Below are positions 18,692-30,989 of a stretch of 64,000 nucleotides of DNA, piece by piece. The DNA comes from Planococcus citri (Eukaryota > Arthropoda > Insecta > Hemiptera > Pseudococcidae). The stretch lies in NCBI RefSeq assembly GCF_950023065.1, contig NC_088678.1, forward strand, positions 12,762,580 to 12,826,579, given 5' to 3'. The notes beneath the pieces were generated by a model. That model ran no database searches. It was not told the origin of the DNA and saw only the letters and a list, made by a program, of their open reading frames with translations. Made by a program: the position numbers and the translations under genes. Every line of letters begins with the position of its first letter. Positions within the stretch are counted from its first letter, which is position 1.

Positions 18692-20473
18692 CTGTGTAAG
18701 GTGGCATTATGGCCTCACTGTCTTGGCAGTGCATTACGTAATGATTCTTAAGTTGATGAGATCCTATAGGACTTGGTAATTCTGTCCTTTAGGTCTTGAC
18801 AACTTAGGGATCGTTTGATTTATTAAGGTGTAGTATAGATGGCTATAATTTTGGAAGTCTCAGTCTAATTGAACAAATTGGATGCTAGATCGCGTTACTT
18901 GAACTCAGATTCGGTGTGTTGTTGGAACTTTTGAATCTGGTTTCAGGTAACTTATGATTTTCCGTTTATGAAGGTGGACGTGCGTTTATGCGTTTATTTT
19001 TCCTATTTTTCTTTAATTATGTAATGTGTTTTTGATGTGATATTTTTCATTGATTATAATGATTTGAACTGAAATATTCTCCGAGACTTATTTCGCGATT
19101 TGAATTGATTTATCTACCTGAGCTGAACTCATCGATATGGCTGAGTAGAAGCCTAGCAACGGAGTTGCCGGTAATGGCAATTCTGCCATGATGTGGTGAG
19201 TAGGTTTTAGGTAAAATGTCCCTTTACGATATGCCTTGATTATAAGGCTTTTAGACATAGTGATGTACAATTGAAATAGCCGAATTTGGCTTAAGTGTAT
19301 TTTCTTATTGATATGGTTCGATTATGAATCTCGATATAGGACTTCGGTCCTCTGTGTAATTCTACAAAATTGAAATATCTCGATTTATGAGATTAATTAT
19401 TTGACCTACATTCACAATGGTGAAGTAATCGAATCAAACGTTTTTGAATTGATATATTTTGGATCTCTAAAACATTATCGAGATCATCTCGATATCTTCT
19501 TGGCTCTTATAAATTTTATTATTGTGTAGAAGATGCTTTTGTTTTATTATGGTAATGGAAACTGATTTAATGAAGGTTATGTGGTGTAATTAGGTTTTAT
19601 TTCTCCATCCTATATCTTTCCTACTTCCCTATGCTCGTATTATTCCATTTCCTATCTATCTTCTTCCAATACTTACCTATTTTCCATCCTACCTATTAAC
19701 TCGAACCATCTATTCCTTGTTAAAAATTCCTAAAATAAATTCTTATTCTATACCACAAAGGTAAGATGTAGGTACTCGTGAATTCAAAGATATTATCGAG
19801 ACTCAGCGGGGGTCCGCGCTAATATTATTAACAGGGGGGGGGTTGCATCGTAACATCATTATATTTCTATATTCCCCCCCCACTTATTGGTAAAAGTAGC
19901 GCTAGCCTATCAGCTTTTGAGATCAATTCCACAACTTTCAGGTACCTACATATAACTTTAGCTAGGTTCGATCTCGAAATCACTTCTTGTTCGTCCATCA
20001 TGGTAAATATACGTGAGTTTGTCCAGACCAGGACTTTGGCGATCTATGAATCGTAGGACTTGAGCATTTAGCCCGCTTTCCCATATCTTCCATATGAGAA
20101 AAAGTATTTTTCCAACTTATACTCGTGTTTGTCCTTATTAGGTATTGGCAAACTCAAACTTACATGTGATTAGGCGGTTGAGCATAGTATCTCTGTTCTA
20201 ATTACGTATTTTTATGGTGAAATTATACATTTGAGAAAACCTTATATTTAAGAGACTGTGATTTAACTACATTGATTACATTAGTGATTGGAGAAACGAA
20301 CCTGTGTTAAATTATTTCACGAAAGTGAGCCTAATTTATACATTGGTTAGTTTATTATGTTGACATAGCCGACGCTAAAGTGGTATATGCTGAGCTAGCA
20401 AGGGGTAAGTAAATAGTTCCTTCTTGATATTACGAGTATCCGTAAAAGGAGACTGGTAATATTTCACTCGCTA
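18692..20473. other. No gene recognised
   Basis: This is AT-rich sequence with no ORF above 60 codons that looks coding. It contains a run of G at 19839-19847 and of C at 19876-19882, and scattered GTACCT motifs. The sequence from 18692 interrupts the similarity between the 17-kb and 21-kb repeat copies, so a diverged insertion is possible, but no ends could be defined. Confidence 0.4.
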
Positions 20474-21230
20474 GGGAGTAATAAGGTCACATCTCAAAAA
20501 AGTGAAATTTTACAGGAGAGTGATTTTTTTTTAAAAACTTGATTCATTATTTTTATCAACTTATAATTAATTGTGAGGAATGAATAGCACCTCATTTTAA
20601 AGATCTGGTATCCTACCTTCATTTAGCATAAGAACACTTTGAAAAATAAAATCTTAAAGAGGAAATATTTCAATGTTTGGAAAACATTTTGAGATTAGAA
20701 CCTTTCATTAAAGTTGATGTGGAGGCGAAAGGAAGCGTCCAAAAAAATTTCATGATAACAAAGTTGTAGAGAATTAAATTTCCAATTGAAATAATGTGGT
20801 TAGTTTTTTTCTAGAGTGCTTAGTTTTTGAGTTTTTCTCAAAAAACTAGAATTTCATGATATGTGCAAATTCATTTTTCTGAAAATTGATCAATTTAAAA
20901 AATTTTTTCCATTTGGTACAAACCAATAAAAAATGCACTCCTTGTGACTATTTCTAACTGACAAACATTCAAAACAATCAAAACTATTTGTTAACACTTT
21001 GTATGTACGAAATTTGCTCAAAAAGGTGGAGTTTTTTGAGATGTACCCTTATAACTCCAAACAACTTGCAATGTTGTTGAGATTTTGAGTTAGGCCATTT
21101 GAGTTTTTACAAGATCTGGATAATGTACCCAACTCGAAGTGTAATTTTTGGTCGAGGGGGGTCATACAAACCCCAAAAATGCAAAAACATCAAAATCAAT
21201 TTTTTTTGAGATGTGACCTTATTACTCCCG
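20474..21230. mobile_element. Short TIR element, superfamily unknown
   Basis: The left end GGGAGTAATAAGGTCACATC is matched by the reverse complement at the right end (GATGTGACCTTATTACTCCC), followed by TCAAAAAA in both. The total length is about 757 bp. No transposase is present, and I found no convincing target-site duplication. It lies just before the second minisatellite copy. Confidence 0.65.
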
Positions 21231-21299
21231 AGGTGCGATATGAGGTGGAGGGTGTCTATTTATAATTCTTCGGCACCAACCACCTTTTACAAACTAGGA

Positions 21300-22420
21300 T
21301 ATATTTCCAGCTAAAATTGACTCATCAAGAGGGACAATCGTTTTTTTTTTTGGGGTTAGAATTTTATAAAAAGTGATTAGAAAAGGAAATCGGGGGGGGG
21401 GAAATATAAAATTACGAAGATTGACATTAAAAATGGAAAAAGCAGCACTTTTTAGACAAATTGTGACAAACGTTAGGACTTGTTGACAATTTTGACAAAA
21501 AGCACGAGCTTTGAAAATTTTGACTAAAAGCAGAAGTTTTTTTTTTACAATAATTTATTTATTTTGGCAAATAAAAACAGGTTTTTTTTGATAACTACGA
21601 AAAAAATTGATTTTGACAATAATTTGGCAAAAAACAGAAATTTTTAGGATAATTTTGGCAAAAGCCAATAATTATCTCCAGTTCTGGCATCAGGATTTTT
21701 TGAATGTTTTGGCAAAAAGCAGGAGTTTTTTTTGGCAATAATTTTTACTAAAGTTAGGAGTTTTTTATAATTTTGACAAAAAAGGAACTTCTTTACAATT
21801 TTGACATAAACGAGATTTTTTTGACAATTTAGGCAATAACGGAACTTTACCGACAATTCTTGCAAACAACATAACAAGGACTTCTTTGGATAATTTTGGC
21901 GAAAGCATGAATTTCCGAAATTTTGCACTGACATAGTTTTTTGGTTTTAAAAAAATGTATTTTTCGACAATTTTAGCAAAAAACAGGGCCTTTTTTGCAA
22001 TTTTGCCAGAAGTTGGAATTTTTTCTAAATAATTTTCTTAAAAAAGAAACTCCTGTTCAATTTTGGCAAAAATGGGACTTTGACAATTATTCTACTGATA
22101 CGATTTTTAGAACATCTTGGCACAAAACAGGACTGGTGCTTTTTTGGCAATTTTTACAAAAAGTTGAGATTTTTTTGATAACTTTGCCAAAAATGGAATT
22201 TTTGAAAGTTTGGCCAACAACAGCGTTTTTATGTTCATTTTTACAAAAAAATTTAGGACTTTTATGGCCAAAAAACATTGTTTTTTTGACAATTTTGACA
22301 AAAGTTGAGGTTTTTTAAAATAATTTTCAACAAAAACGAGATTTGATAATAATTTTAATTTTTAGGGTTTTTTTGCAAATATGAGCCTTTTGCAGACAAA
22401 ATTTTAATTTTATGTATTGG
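21300..22420. repeat. Minisatellite-like repeat, copy 2
   Basis: This is the same family and order of units as 17110-18691 but without the hAT-like insertion, so it provides an empty-site comparison near 21805. No coding signal is seen. Confidence 0.8.
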
Positions 22421-23271
22421 TAGGGAGAAAGTACTTGTAAAAAGACACATTTTGGCGAAAACAGTTTTTGTGATCAACCCTTCAATCCAGAGCTATGGCG
22501 GTTCTTAGTTTTTTTTCGACAATTTTACCCCCACCACAATGATAAAAAATGTTGAAAAAATCGTGTTGAAAGACCCAAGCTTCCCCTACAGTTTTTTGGC
22601 TGTACTGTCCAAAGGTGATGGGTTGGGGGGGGGGAGTGGAAATTCCTGTTCAAAAACCCTCTTTATTATTAATTTTTTTCAAAATTTTTATACCAACCTA
22701 GTACCTATTTTCAAAAAAATATCAATTTTTTGAAATTAGTTATATTCATTAGATAACTTTCAATTTAAAAGGGTTTCGAGTATCTAACTAAACAAAGACG
22801 ATTTAAACGCAATGATTTCACACAGTTAACACATGTGTTAAATTCAGCCTACATCATGTTGCCACATTTACCTGCGCTGTGGCCATCTGTAGAGGTGGTG
22901 GTGTTGCTTTAATAGATACAAGTGTGGAAATAATACTCCTGGGGGAGCATATTCTATTTCCATATTTGTACGCACTTGTTCGTCGTGTTAGAGTGCTTTA
23001 GGTTCTGGTTGTGGTCCCTTGTGGTTGTACTATTATTATCGTGGCGCGTCTCCGTATAGTTTAGTTATTAGTTGCTTCACAGCTTCACGTTGTGAAATAA
23101 TAATTTAACTTGATTTTTTTCCAATTAATTAGTTGATATTGATAATTCACATAATCTCATTCACGTTTATTAGTAGGTATCAACTACCTACGTAGGTACC
23201 TATTTCCTTGTTGATTTTTCTAGCAATTAGAGGAACCATCATCATCATCCCTAATCGTCGAATCAATCAAA
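22421..23271. other. Non-repetitive stretch, possible promoter or 5'UTR
   Basis: The stretch contains the palindrome TTAACACATGTGTTAA near 22836 and has higher complexity and GC than its surroundings at 22850-23100. It ends in a purine-rich leader before a possible start codon at 23272. It could be the 5' end of a plus-strand gene, but no following coding exon was recognised in the window. Confidence 0.25.
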
Positions 23272-23277
23272 ATGCAA
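23272..23277 (+). other. Candidate tiny first coding exon (ATG-CAA before a GT donor)
   Basis: ATGCAA is followed directly by GTATGTAAT, a good splice-donor match, and preceded by an A-rich leader (AATCAAA). Many short housekeeping genes split just after the start codon in this way. No downstream exon could be matched, so this is only a lead. Confidence 0.15.
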
Positions 23278-23280
23278 GTA

Positions 23281-25979
23281 TGTAATATTATTTTATCTTC
23301 CAGTTCCAATTTATTTTATTGAATATCTTATAATTTTTGAAGCTGTGATGCTCTTGCTGCCATTTATACCTACGAGTATAGGTATACCTACTGCTCGAAA
23401 AAATCTATTTCTGTCGATTTTTCAATTGTTTTCATTTATACTCCATTATTTTTCAGCTGTGTTATTTAAATAGGTCGAGCGCTATTAAATGGATATTTGA
23501 ACTTCTCAAGTAAGTACATATGAATCCTGAAGTACCAAATGTAAATTTTATCACGATCATTGTGCCATTAACGAGGTACCTACCTAGTGTACCTACCCTG
23601 AACACACAATTTCCTCTAAAAGTGTGTTTTCTTGGCACATTACCTCTAAAGATGAGTGGGGGGTGGCTGGAAAGATTTCAGGGATGGTTTTTGAAAAATT
23701 CATCTGAGGTATCGATTATCTACTTGAGTTTCAAGGATGCTGAATTCGAAATTGAGAATTTTTTTCATAGGTAATAATGAATATTTCAACGAGAATTGTG
23801 CCTCCGGAATTGAGTTTTTCAACACATTATTCAACTCAAAACATGAGTAGGGGTAGTTAAAAAGATTTGAGGGTGCGATTATTGAAAAATTGGTCAAAAA
23901 TCGAGTTATATGTCGATTACTTGGGTTCTGAGGGTGCTGAATTCAAAACTGACGATTTTTTTTCATACAAATAAATTTTTTAGTAATAATTTGAAATATT
24001 GAGTTTTTTTTATAAAAAAAATGATCTTAAAACCGCGACTCTTTGCAATATTGGCCATCTTTGCAAAAAATCAAACCAAAATCATTACACAGCAAAATTC
24101 ACAAGCGAAAAATTGGTAAAACTCGTTTAAAATCAGAGATCGGACGAGTCCTTGTTCTAATCAAATTCAATTCACGAGTTCTAGTTGAAAATATGCAAGT
24201 TTATAGTGCAAAAAAAATGAGGAATTTTAACCAACTTCGATGAAAATCTTAATAATTTTGAGTAGGCGATCATTCGGAAAAATTTTTTGTTCCACGTACC
24301 TCTGGAGGCAAAATATATGTCCTCAGAGGCAAAATTTTCACAAAATCGTGTTTTTTCTACTTTAGCCCCAACCCAACCTCTTTTTGGGAAAATTACCCAG
24401 TTAGATACTGAAGATGGTATTTGAGATTCTATTGCTGCATTTACCTAGGCAATTTTCATCATTTGCGCCGCATTCGTCCCAACCCCCTCGGCCCTCTCAC
24501 TCGCCATCGCTCGTTCACCCATCAATCAAGATGGTGTACATATGTGTTGGTCCCAGGTCGGATGCTAACATCCAATTTATATTGTTCAATTCTTTCCTGC
24601 TGTACAATGCATGAGATAGCTTCTGAAAATGAATTTTGAATTTGCATGAGTTTACTAACAGAGAGACCACTTTTAAGGTTTCGAAAGTTTGAGGTTGGAA
24701 TCTAAAAAGTCTTAAAAAATAGATTCAAAAAACGTCCAAAAACCAGATTTTCGAGAATTCGATTGAAAAAACTTACTTACTAAAAATTTCGAAAGTCGAA
24801 GTGTAATATACTTGAATCATGTTGGCCTTATTTCTGCTCCATCCTATTATTTTTAATGTTTACAAATCTTCAGCTATGTTTTAAAGAGAAATCATTCGTT
24901 TTATTTAAGAATTTATTGCTCTCTTTTACCCTTAGTTGAAAAAATAGACAGTCAAGTAGGTATACAGAATCGATTCCTGTAAATCGTTTACAAATTGCAC
25001 AGTTACAATAAAAAACTCTTCGAGCAAAAAAAAGTGTGTGATTCAGGTTACATCTCCTAAACACTTGAAATAAATTGAGAAATTGGCCTTTATAAAGGCA
25101 AGATAGTGAAACTCACACTCCCTCCAAAGTGGACAAAACTCATACAAAATTTTCAGCTGCTGAAATTGATATTTCGATTTTTTGAAGAAATTTTTCGATT
25201 TTTACAAAACAATTTTTGAAAATTTTGCAAAAATTCATACACTAATTTTGAAAAATGTCCCCAAAAAATGGAAATACATGCATATTGCATATCAAGTTCA
25301 GCAGCTGAAAATTTGGGATGCCAAGGAAGATAGAATACAGAGGAAATAACTTACCTTACCTGCATAAAGAATGGGTTGAGAAAAGCGGAGAATTTATAAC
25401 ATGTTTTTGTCGTTTTTGATGCATGTCTTAACTTGAAATTGTAATTGAAATTTCCCGAGGGAGGAATTGCAAATGAGTTCTGATTGTTGTTCAGAACACT
25501 CGCAGGACTTCTGGTAATTCTGCGAAAACCACATTTTCACTATAAACTGCCAGCAGATTGTACCTAAATAAATTAATTTTTTTTCGTTAAATTGATTTTC
25601 ATAATGAAAAATGAATTTAAAAATACATACAATTACATATTTACACAAGTAATATTTATTGATAAAATTGATTAATTAATAAAAATAAATGAAATTTAAA
25701 ATTTTTTTTTTTTAATTATGCAATCTATTAAATTTTGAAAAAAGAGGCGTTCGTTGTTAGGAATACTCAGTATTCGATAAAAATGCTGTCAAATAAGATA
25801 GGGATTGGAAACAGAGCCAGGTACCTACGTTAAGTAGCTTTCTCACAACTTTACCTTACTTACTTATTTTGATTTTTTTAAATAGGTAACAAAAATCGAC
25901 GGCGAAATGTACTTACTTATCAAAACTTACTTACTTTAATACAAGAAGTTCGCATCGCATCTCAATAGTGTGTAACAGG
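23281..25979. other. AT-rich intergenic DNA, no gene recognised
   Basis: Open frames here are under 90 codons, unconserved in style and without motifs. The sequence GAACACTCGCA...CCACATT at about 25490-25545 recurs at 37510-37580, which marks part of the region as dispersed repeat. Confidence 0.4.
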
Positions 25980-26900
25980 CCTCAATCAATTATGAAACGA
26001 TCAAACATCAAAGTTTCCGGAGTTCGGTGGTATTTGCTTGGAAAATTACAATACGTCTTAATGTTTGTGAGTTCACGCTGAAAAACGTTAATAAAGGATT
26101 GTTTAATTTTACAAAATATTCGGATGTCTTCAATTTTTTTTCAAAATCACCAAAAGTCTTGATTGATTTACGAACATCCCAAAATTAAATTGCAAGATTT
26201 TACCTTACCTTAGTTCTGAGCTTCACATGCACGATTACCATACTACCTATAAAATTCATAAGGACGATTTTGACTTTATACAGGGTGTCTGGTGAGTGGA
26301 TGTTAAAACTTCAGATTTGGATACAACCGATACGACTCGAAAAAAACGTTATATGTAAGTACAGACAAGTTGTCTGTATGTTTGAAATTTAAGGGGCAAC
26401 CAAGCTTTAAAAAAAAATTCTGGAAAACGTATTTTTGACCTTACGATTGGGTAGTATAGTACATTGGAAAATAAATAAATTTTGTCATTATGAATTTTTG
26501 CCTAACTTTGAAATTGAAGGGGTAAGAAATATTTTTAAACTGGCTCCTTCAATTTCAAATTTGGGCACAAATTCATAATGACAAAATTCATTTATTTTCC
26601 AAAGTACTACCTAGTACCTACCCATTCCCAAGGTCAAAAGCGAGTTTTTATCAATTTTTTCTTTTAAAATGTTTCAAGTCTCTTCAATACTTCAAAGTTG
26701 GGAAAAAATTCATAATGACAAAATTTGCTATATAGGTGCCCGGATCAAAGAATGTGTAAATTGAAAATAAAATACACACAATAAAAATGAACACAAGAGT
26801 CACTTATAAATATAAAATTACTTACATAGAGGCATTATCTTCGCCACAGTCTACGTACGTCTGAGGTAAACGCAGGTAATATGGGGTAGGTACATAAGTT
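25980..26900. repeat. Old dispersed repeat, uninterrupted copy A
   Basis: 26020-26230 matches 38715-38940 and 39385-39610. 26270-26530 matches 40040-40286. 26545-26770 matches 42168-42390. 26775-26860 matches 45055-45115. Copy A is continuous, so it serves as the pre-insertion reference for the copy broken up between 40 and 45 kb. It contains an internal inverted pair, AATTCATAATGACAAAATT and its complement. No protein is encoded. Confidence 0.8.
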
Positions 26901-26989
26901 CAAACTCTTCCTGAATGGAGAGAAATTTATGAAAAATGAAAATTTTTGCGACATCCGAAAATTCAAACATTCACCCATCTGTGATAAAA

Positions 26990-29320
26990 ATTGTGGCCAC
27001 TAAAAATCATCTTATATATTAAAATCTTCTTATATATTAAAATGATGTCGGTTTTTTTGTTCCCACGAGATCTCAGTGAGTACTCAACCGGTTTTCATAA
27101 AAGACCCATCAATATAGTCCGGCATATGACAATAGGAGTAATTGCACGCCCCCCCCCGCCGATCCACCGGGACAATTTTTTTTCTTGAAGGGGACATCCT
27201 AAGGAACATTTTAAAGCAAACTTGCCCCAAAAAAAGTTGGCCTTACTTACAAAATGGCGGCCATTTTGATTGACAAGTCAGCCGAAATCGTAGATTTTGC
27301 GTTTCAACATAGGACTTGCACGAAATTTTCCAAACTTTACAAAGGTAGATCGAAAGATCATGCAAAAATTTAACATTTGTCAAAATTTCAAGTGCTTAAG
27401 TGCGGTTTTCGATTTTTGGTGAATTTTTGAAAATCCAATTTAGACCAAAAATGAGGGAAAAAATCAAAATTTTACCAAATTGACCAAGAAAGCTGAAATT
27501 TGAGATGTACCCTATTTTCGACACGCCAAATCGATTGAAAACGGTTTCAACCCGTTTGGAGCAGTTCTGGAGCCTCCAGCAGATTTTTGAAACTCGAAAT
27601 TCCCACAAAATTCCGTCAAATTGGAGTTGTAACGCTAAAATTTATTCTAAAAACTAATTTCAATACACTACGAAGTACTGCAGGTAAATTTCAAGTCGTT
27701 TTGGATCCTCCAGCGACTTTTTGAAAATTCCTGAAGCCTCCAGCAGATTTTTGAAACTTTAAATTTTCACAAAATTTCATCAAATCGAGATGGAAAGCTG
27801 AAATTTATTCTACACTCCAATTTTAACACCCTCTGAAGACGACTTCAGGTGGGTTCAAGTAATTTTAGGGCCTCCAGCGACTTTTTTTTGAAAATTACTG
27901 GAGCCTCCAATAGATTTTTGAAACTTCAAATTTCCCCAACATTAATTTATCAAATAGAGTTGGCAAGCTGAAATTTACTTCGCAGACTACATGGTGGTTT
28001 CAAATGATTTTGAAGCTTCCAGCTACTTTTAGGAAATTTCAATTTTACAAAAAAACGTCGTACAACCTTTCAAAATTTTCTGGAGGCTCCAAAACGACTT
28101 GAAATTCACCAGCAGTCAACTTCGTAGCGTATTGAAATTAGTTTGCAGAATGAATTTCGACTCTCCATCTTAGTTTGATGAAATTTTGGGGAAATTTCAA
28201 GTTTCAAAAATCTACTGGAGGCCCCAGTAATTTTCAAAAAAGTCGTTGGAGGCTCTAAAATAACTTGAACCCACCTGAAGTCGTCTTCAGAGGGTGTTAA
28301 AATTGGATTGTAGAATAAATTTCAGCTTTCCATCTCCATTTGATGAAATTTTGTGAAAATTTAAAGTTTCAAAAATCTGCTGGAGACTTCAGGAATTTTT
28401 AAAAAGTTGCTGGAGGATCCAAAACGACTTGAAATTCACGTGCAGTACTTCGTAGCGTATTGAAATTAATTTTTAGAATAAATTTTAGCTTTACAATTCC
28501 AATTTGATGAAATTTTGTGGGAATTTCGAGTTTAAAAAATCTGCTGGAGGCTCCAGAACTGCTCAAAACGGGTTGAAACCGTTTCCAATCAATTTGGCAT
28601 GTCGAAAATAAGGTATATCCTAAATTTCAGCTTTCTTGGTTAATTTGGTAAAATTTTGATTTTTTCCCCCATTTTTGGCCTAAATTCGATTTTCAAAAAT
28701 TCACCAAAAATCGAAAAATGCACTTCAGCACTTGAAATTTTGACAGGTGATAAATTTTTGCATGATCTTTCGATCTACTTTTGTAAAGTTTGAAAAAGTT
28801 CGTGCAAGTCCTATGTTAAAACGCAAAATCTGCGATTTCGGCCGACCTGTCAATCAAAATGGCCGCCATTTTGTAAGTAAGGCTAACTTTTTTTTGGCAA
28901 GTTTGCTTTAAAATGTTCCTTAGGATGTCCCCTTTAAGAAAAAAGTTGTCCCGGAGGATCGGCGGGGGAGGGGGGGTGCAATTACTCCTATTGTCATATG
29001 CCGGACTAATAGAAAGCTAGTGAAGTGTAGATTTGCAGGCTATTCTTGAAAGTTGGAAAAGTTTACCTAAAAGCTCAAAAAGCTCAAGAAACCATTTCGG
29101 CCAATCACAACGCAGCATTCGGCATATTATTCTACGAGATCTCAATAAGTACTCAACCAATTTCCATAAAAGACCCCTCAATAGAAAGCTTGTGAAGAGT
29201 ATGATTTGCAGGGTATTCTAGAAAGTTTGAAAAGTTTGGCCAAAAGCTCAAAAAGGTCGAGAAACTATTTTGGCCAATTGCAACGCAGCATTCAGCGACG
29301 TTTTTTTGATTCCACTAGAC
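26990..29320. repeat. Host tandem repeat around the foldback element, Helitron-like start
   Basis: The flanks contain TTATATATTAAAATGATGTC and then a block 'gagatctcagtgagtactcaaccgg'. The block recurs at 29131-29195, so the unit is tandemly repeated at about 145 bp (29020-29320). A TATATTAAAATG start followed by 'ctcaaccg-ttttcataaa' is reminiscent of insect Helitron 5' regions. No Rep/helicase and no 3' hairpin with CTRR end could be shown. Confidence 0.4.
27115..29008. mobile_element. Giant foldback element with ~950-bp arms
   Basis: The termini are TAGTCCGGCATATGACAATA and its complement, flanked by ATA on both sides (27112-27114 and 29009-29011). The host repeat at 29163-29195 shows the empty site (TCAATAGAAAGC). 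The two arms are similar along their whole length up to a centre near 28060. They share blocks like CAAAATGGCCGCCATTTTG and repeated GGAGGCTCCAG motifs in opposite orientation. Single arms of the family occur at 1-325 and 37760-38245. There is no ORF of transposase size. A transcript would fold into a very long hairpin. Confidence 0.85.
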
Positions 29321-29329
29321 TATAGAGAT

Positions 29330-29515
29330 GGGTGATTAACAAAAAAAATGAATTGGGTTCAATTGGGGTGATTCTCCCAAAAAATAGAATCTGATTCAAA
29401 ATGTGCGATTCAGTTTTCAAATGAATCCGATTCGGAATCGGATTCAATGGACTGATTCAAAAATTGCGATTCGCGATTCAATTTTTGTTATTTTTGCTAC
29501 CTACTGCTGACTAGA
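29330..29515. repeat. GATTC-rich short repeat, possible truncated hAT-like element
   Basis: The region starts at TAGAGATGGGTGATTAAC and consists of repeated GATTC/GAATC words such as CCGATTCGGAATCGGATTC. TAGAGATGGG is a typical kind of hAT terminus, but no matching right end was found, so the element is either truncated or misread. Confidence 0.3.
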
Positions 29516-29819
29516 AATGAAGTTTTGATGCAAAATAAAATCAAAAAATATTTCGGATAGATTTTGTGACATTTTTTAAAAAACAGAAGCAAATCGGATC
29601 CAAATGGCCTGGAATTCACTTTGGGATAATGTTGAAAATGGAATGTTAACTGAATTTTTGTCTTTCCTCAAGCAGAGGCTGAAGGATAATTTTTCAAATT
29701 TTCAAAGAAGTATGAAATCGATGGACAAAAATATATTTGAGACTGGAATACACCAATTTTGAAACAATAACCGGAACCTTATCTGCCATAAAGGTCCAAA
29801 AAAATCTGAAAGTTCAATT

Positions 29820-30135
29820 TTTTTTTAAGGATTTCGTAACATGAAAAAAACAAAATAGAAAGCTCAATTTACCCAAATATTACATCAATTTTGAAAGCTC
29901 CGCAAATAGAGCAAAAATTACCCGATTAGCTAAGTATGACAAAAGCTCCGCAATAAGACATCAAAAATGACCTGACTGTGACGAAAGCTCCGAACTGAGA
30001 GCGAAATTTGTTATTTTTGTTAGTTGATGTGTATTTATCGATGCATATTGTTGTTGTTTTTTGATACTTCACGGTTGGTGAATATGAATAAGCTAGGGTT
30101 GTTATCGTAATATCTGACTGAAATAATACCTTACC
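29820..30135. repeat. Dispersed ~310-bp repeat, copy 1
   Basis: It is near-identical in order to 36655-37010, sharing AGAAAGCTCAATTTACCCAA, TTATCGATGCATATTGTTGT and GGTTGTTATCGTAATATCTG. It is non-coding. Confidence 0.8.
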
Positions 30136-30139
30136 TAAT

Positions 30140-30485
30140 ACCTATCTTGATTTCTTATTGTTTTTCTTTATCTCTTATTTCATTTGATTTCTTTTCATTT
30201 ATATATTTTTTTCATCTCTTATTTGTGTTCCAATTTTCTTATCTGTTTGTATTTTTTCGCTTTCTTATTTTTCTGTTATTTTTTTTTTTATTATTTCATC
30301 TCGTTTTTTTCGTTTACATTCTTTGCATCATTCATTGTAGTTCCATTTTTTTTGTATTTTGTCTCGTTCTTCTTATTTTTCTGTTTTTTTTTTCATTTCA
30401 TTTTTTCATCTTTCATGTTTGTTCTAATTTTCATATTTTTTTCCATATTTTTTTCCTTGAATATTTCTTTATATTACAAGTGTGA
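30140..30485. repeat. Pyrimidine-rich low-complexity tract
   Basis: Long runs of TTTC and TTTT with occasional CATC give two overlapping hydrophobic open frames of 104-112 codons made of Phe, Leu and Ser. They are products of base composition and are not called as genes. Confidence 0.7.
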
Positions 30486-30554
30486 TATTGTTACATAAAA
30501 AATCCTCATATACAGACACGTAATGTGCAATGTGTTCGATTTCATAGTTGACTT

Positions 30555-30945
30555 TATGGAGGGAGGGGGGCAAAACTCCACCGAGGGGGTCAAAATGAAA
30601 AATGACTGCAATTTCCAAGCTCAGCGCGAAATTTTATACCATTCTGATAGGTCATGTTCAAGTTTTCAAATCCATGTTCAAACATAGTCTTTAAAGGGGA
30701 AGGGACGGGGTGGAGATTGAATGAAAACTTTTGAAGCAAAAATATTCCCAAGCAACGAATATGAGATTCATTTTGATTGCGTACACATAAATCCTCAGTA
30801 TTGACGTGTAATGTGCAAAGTTTGTTTAATATCATCGTTATATTCAGTTTGGGGGGCAAAACTCCACCGCGAGGGGTCAGAATTAAAAATGATTTCGATT
30901 TTTGAGTTCAGCGCGAAATTTTATACCATTTTGATGGGTCGCATC
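30555..30945. repeat. Direct repeat pair ~290 bp apart
   Basis: 30568-30650 and 30851-30935 share GGGGGGCAAAACTCCACCG and CAGCGCGAAATTTTATACCA in the same orientation, so this is a local tandem duplication. No coding function is seen. Confidence 0.7.
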
Positions 30946-30989
30946 GATATTATCGAATGGACAATGCATTATTTAATTTTGGTGGTGGG

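Noticed and set aside
19960..20000. GGTTCGATCTCGAAATC resembling a tRNA B box
   Set aside because: No A box, no cloverleaf and no terminator at the right spacing.
26995..27060. Helitron 5' end as a firm call
   Set aside because: Only start-like sequence is visible; no Rep/helicase gene, no 3' hairpin and no CTRR end.
30147..30498. Two overlapping Phe/Leu-rich open frames that look like membrane proteins
   Set aside because: They arise from a T/C-rich low-complexity tract, overlap in two frames and have no real amino-acid pattern.
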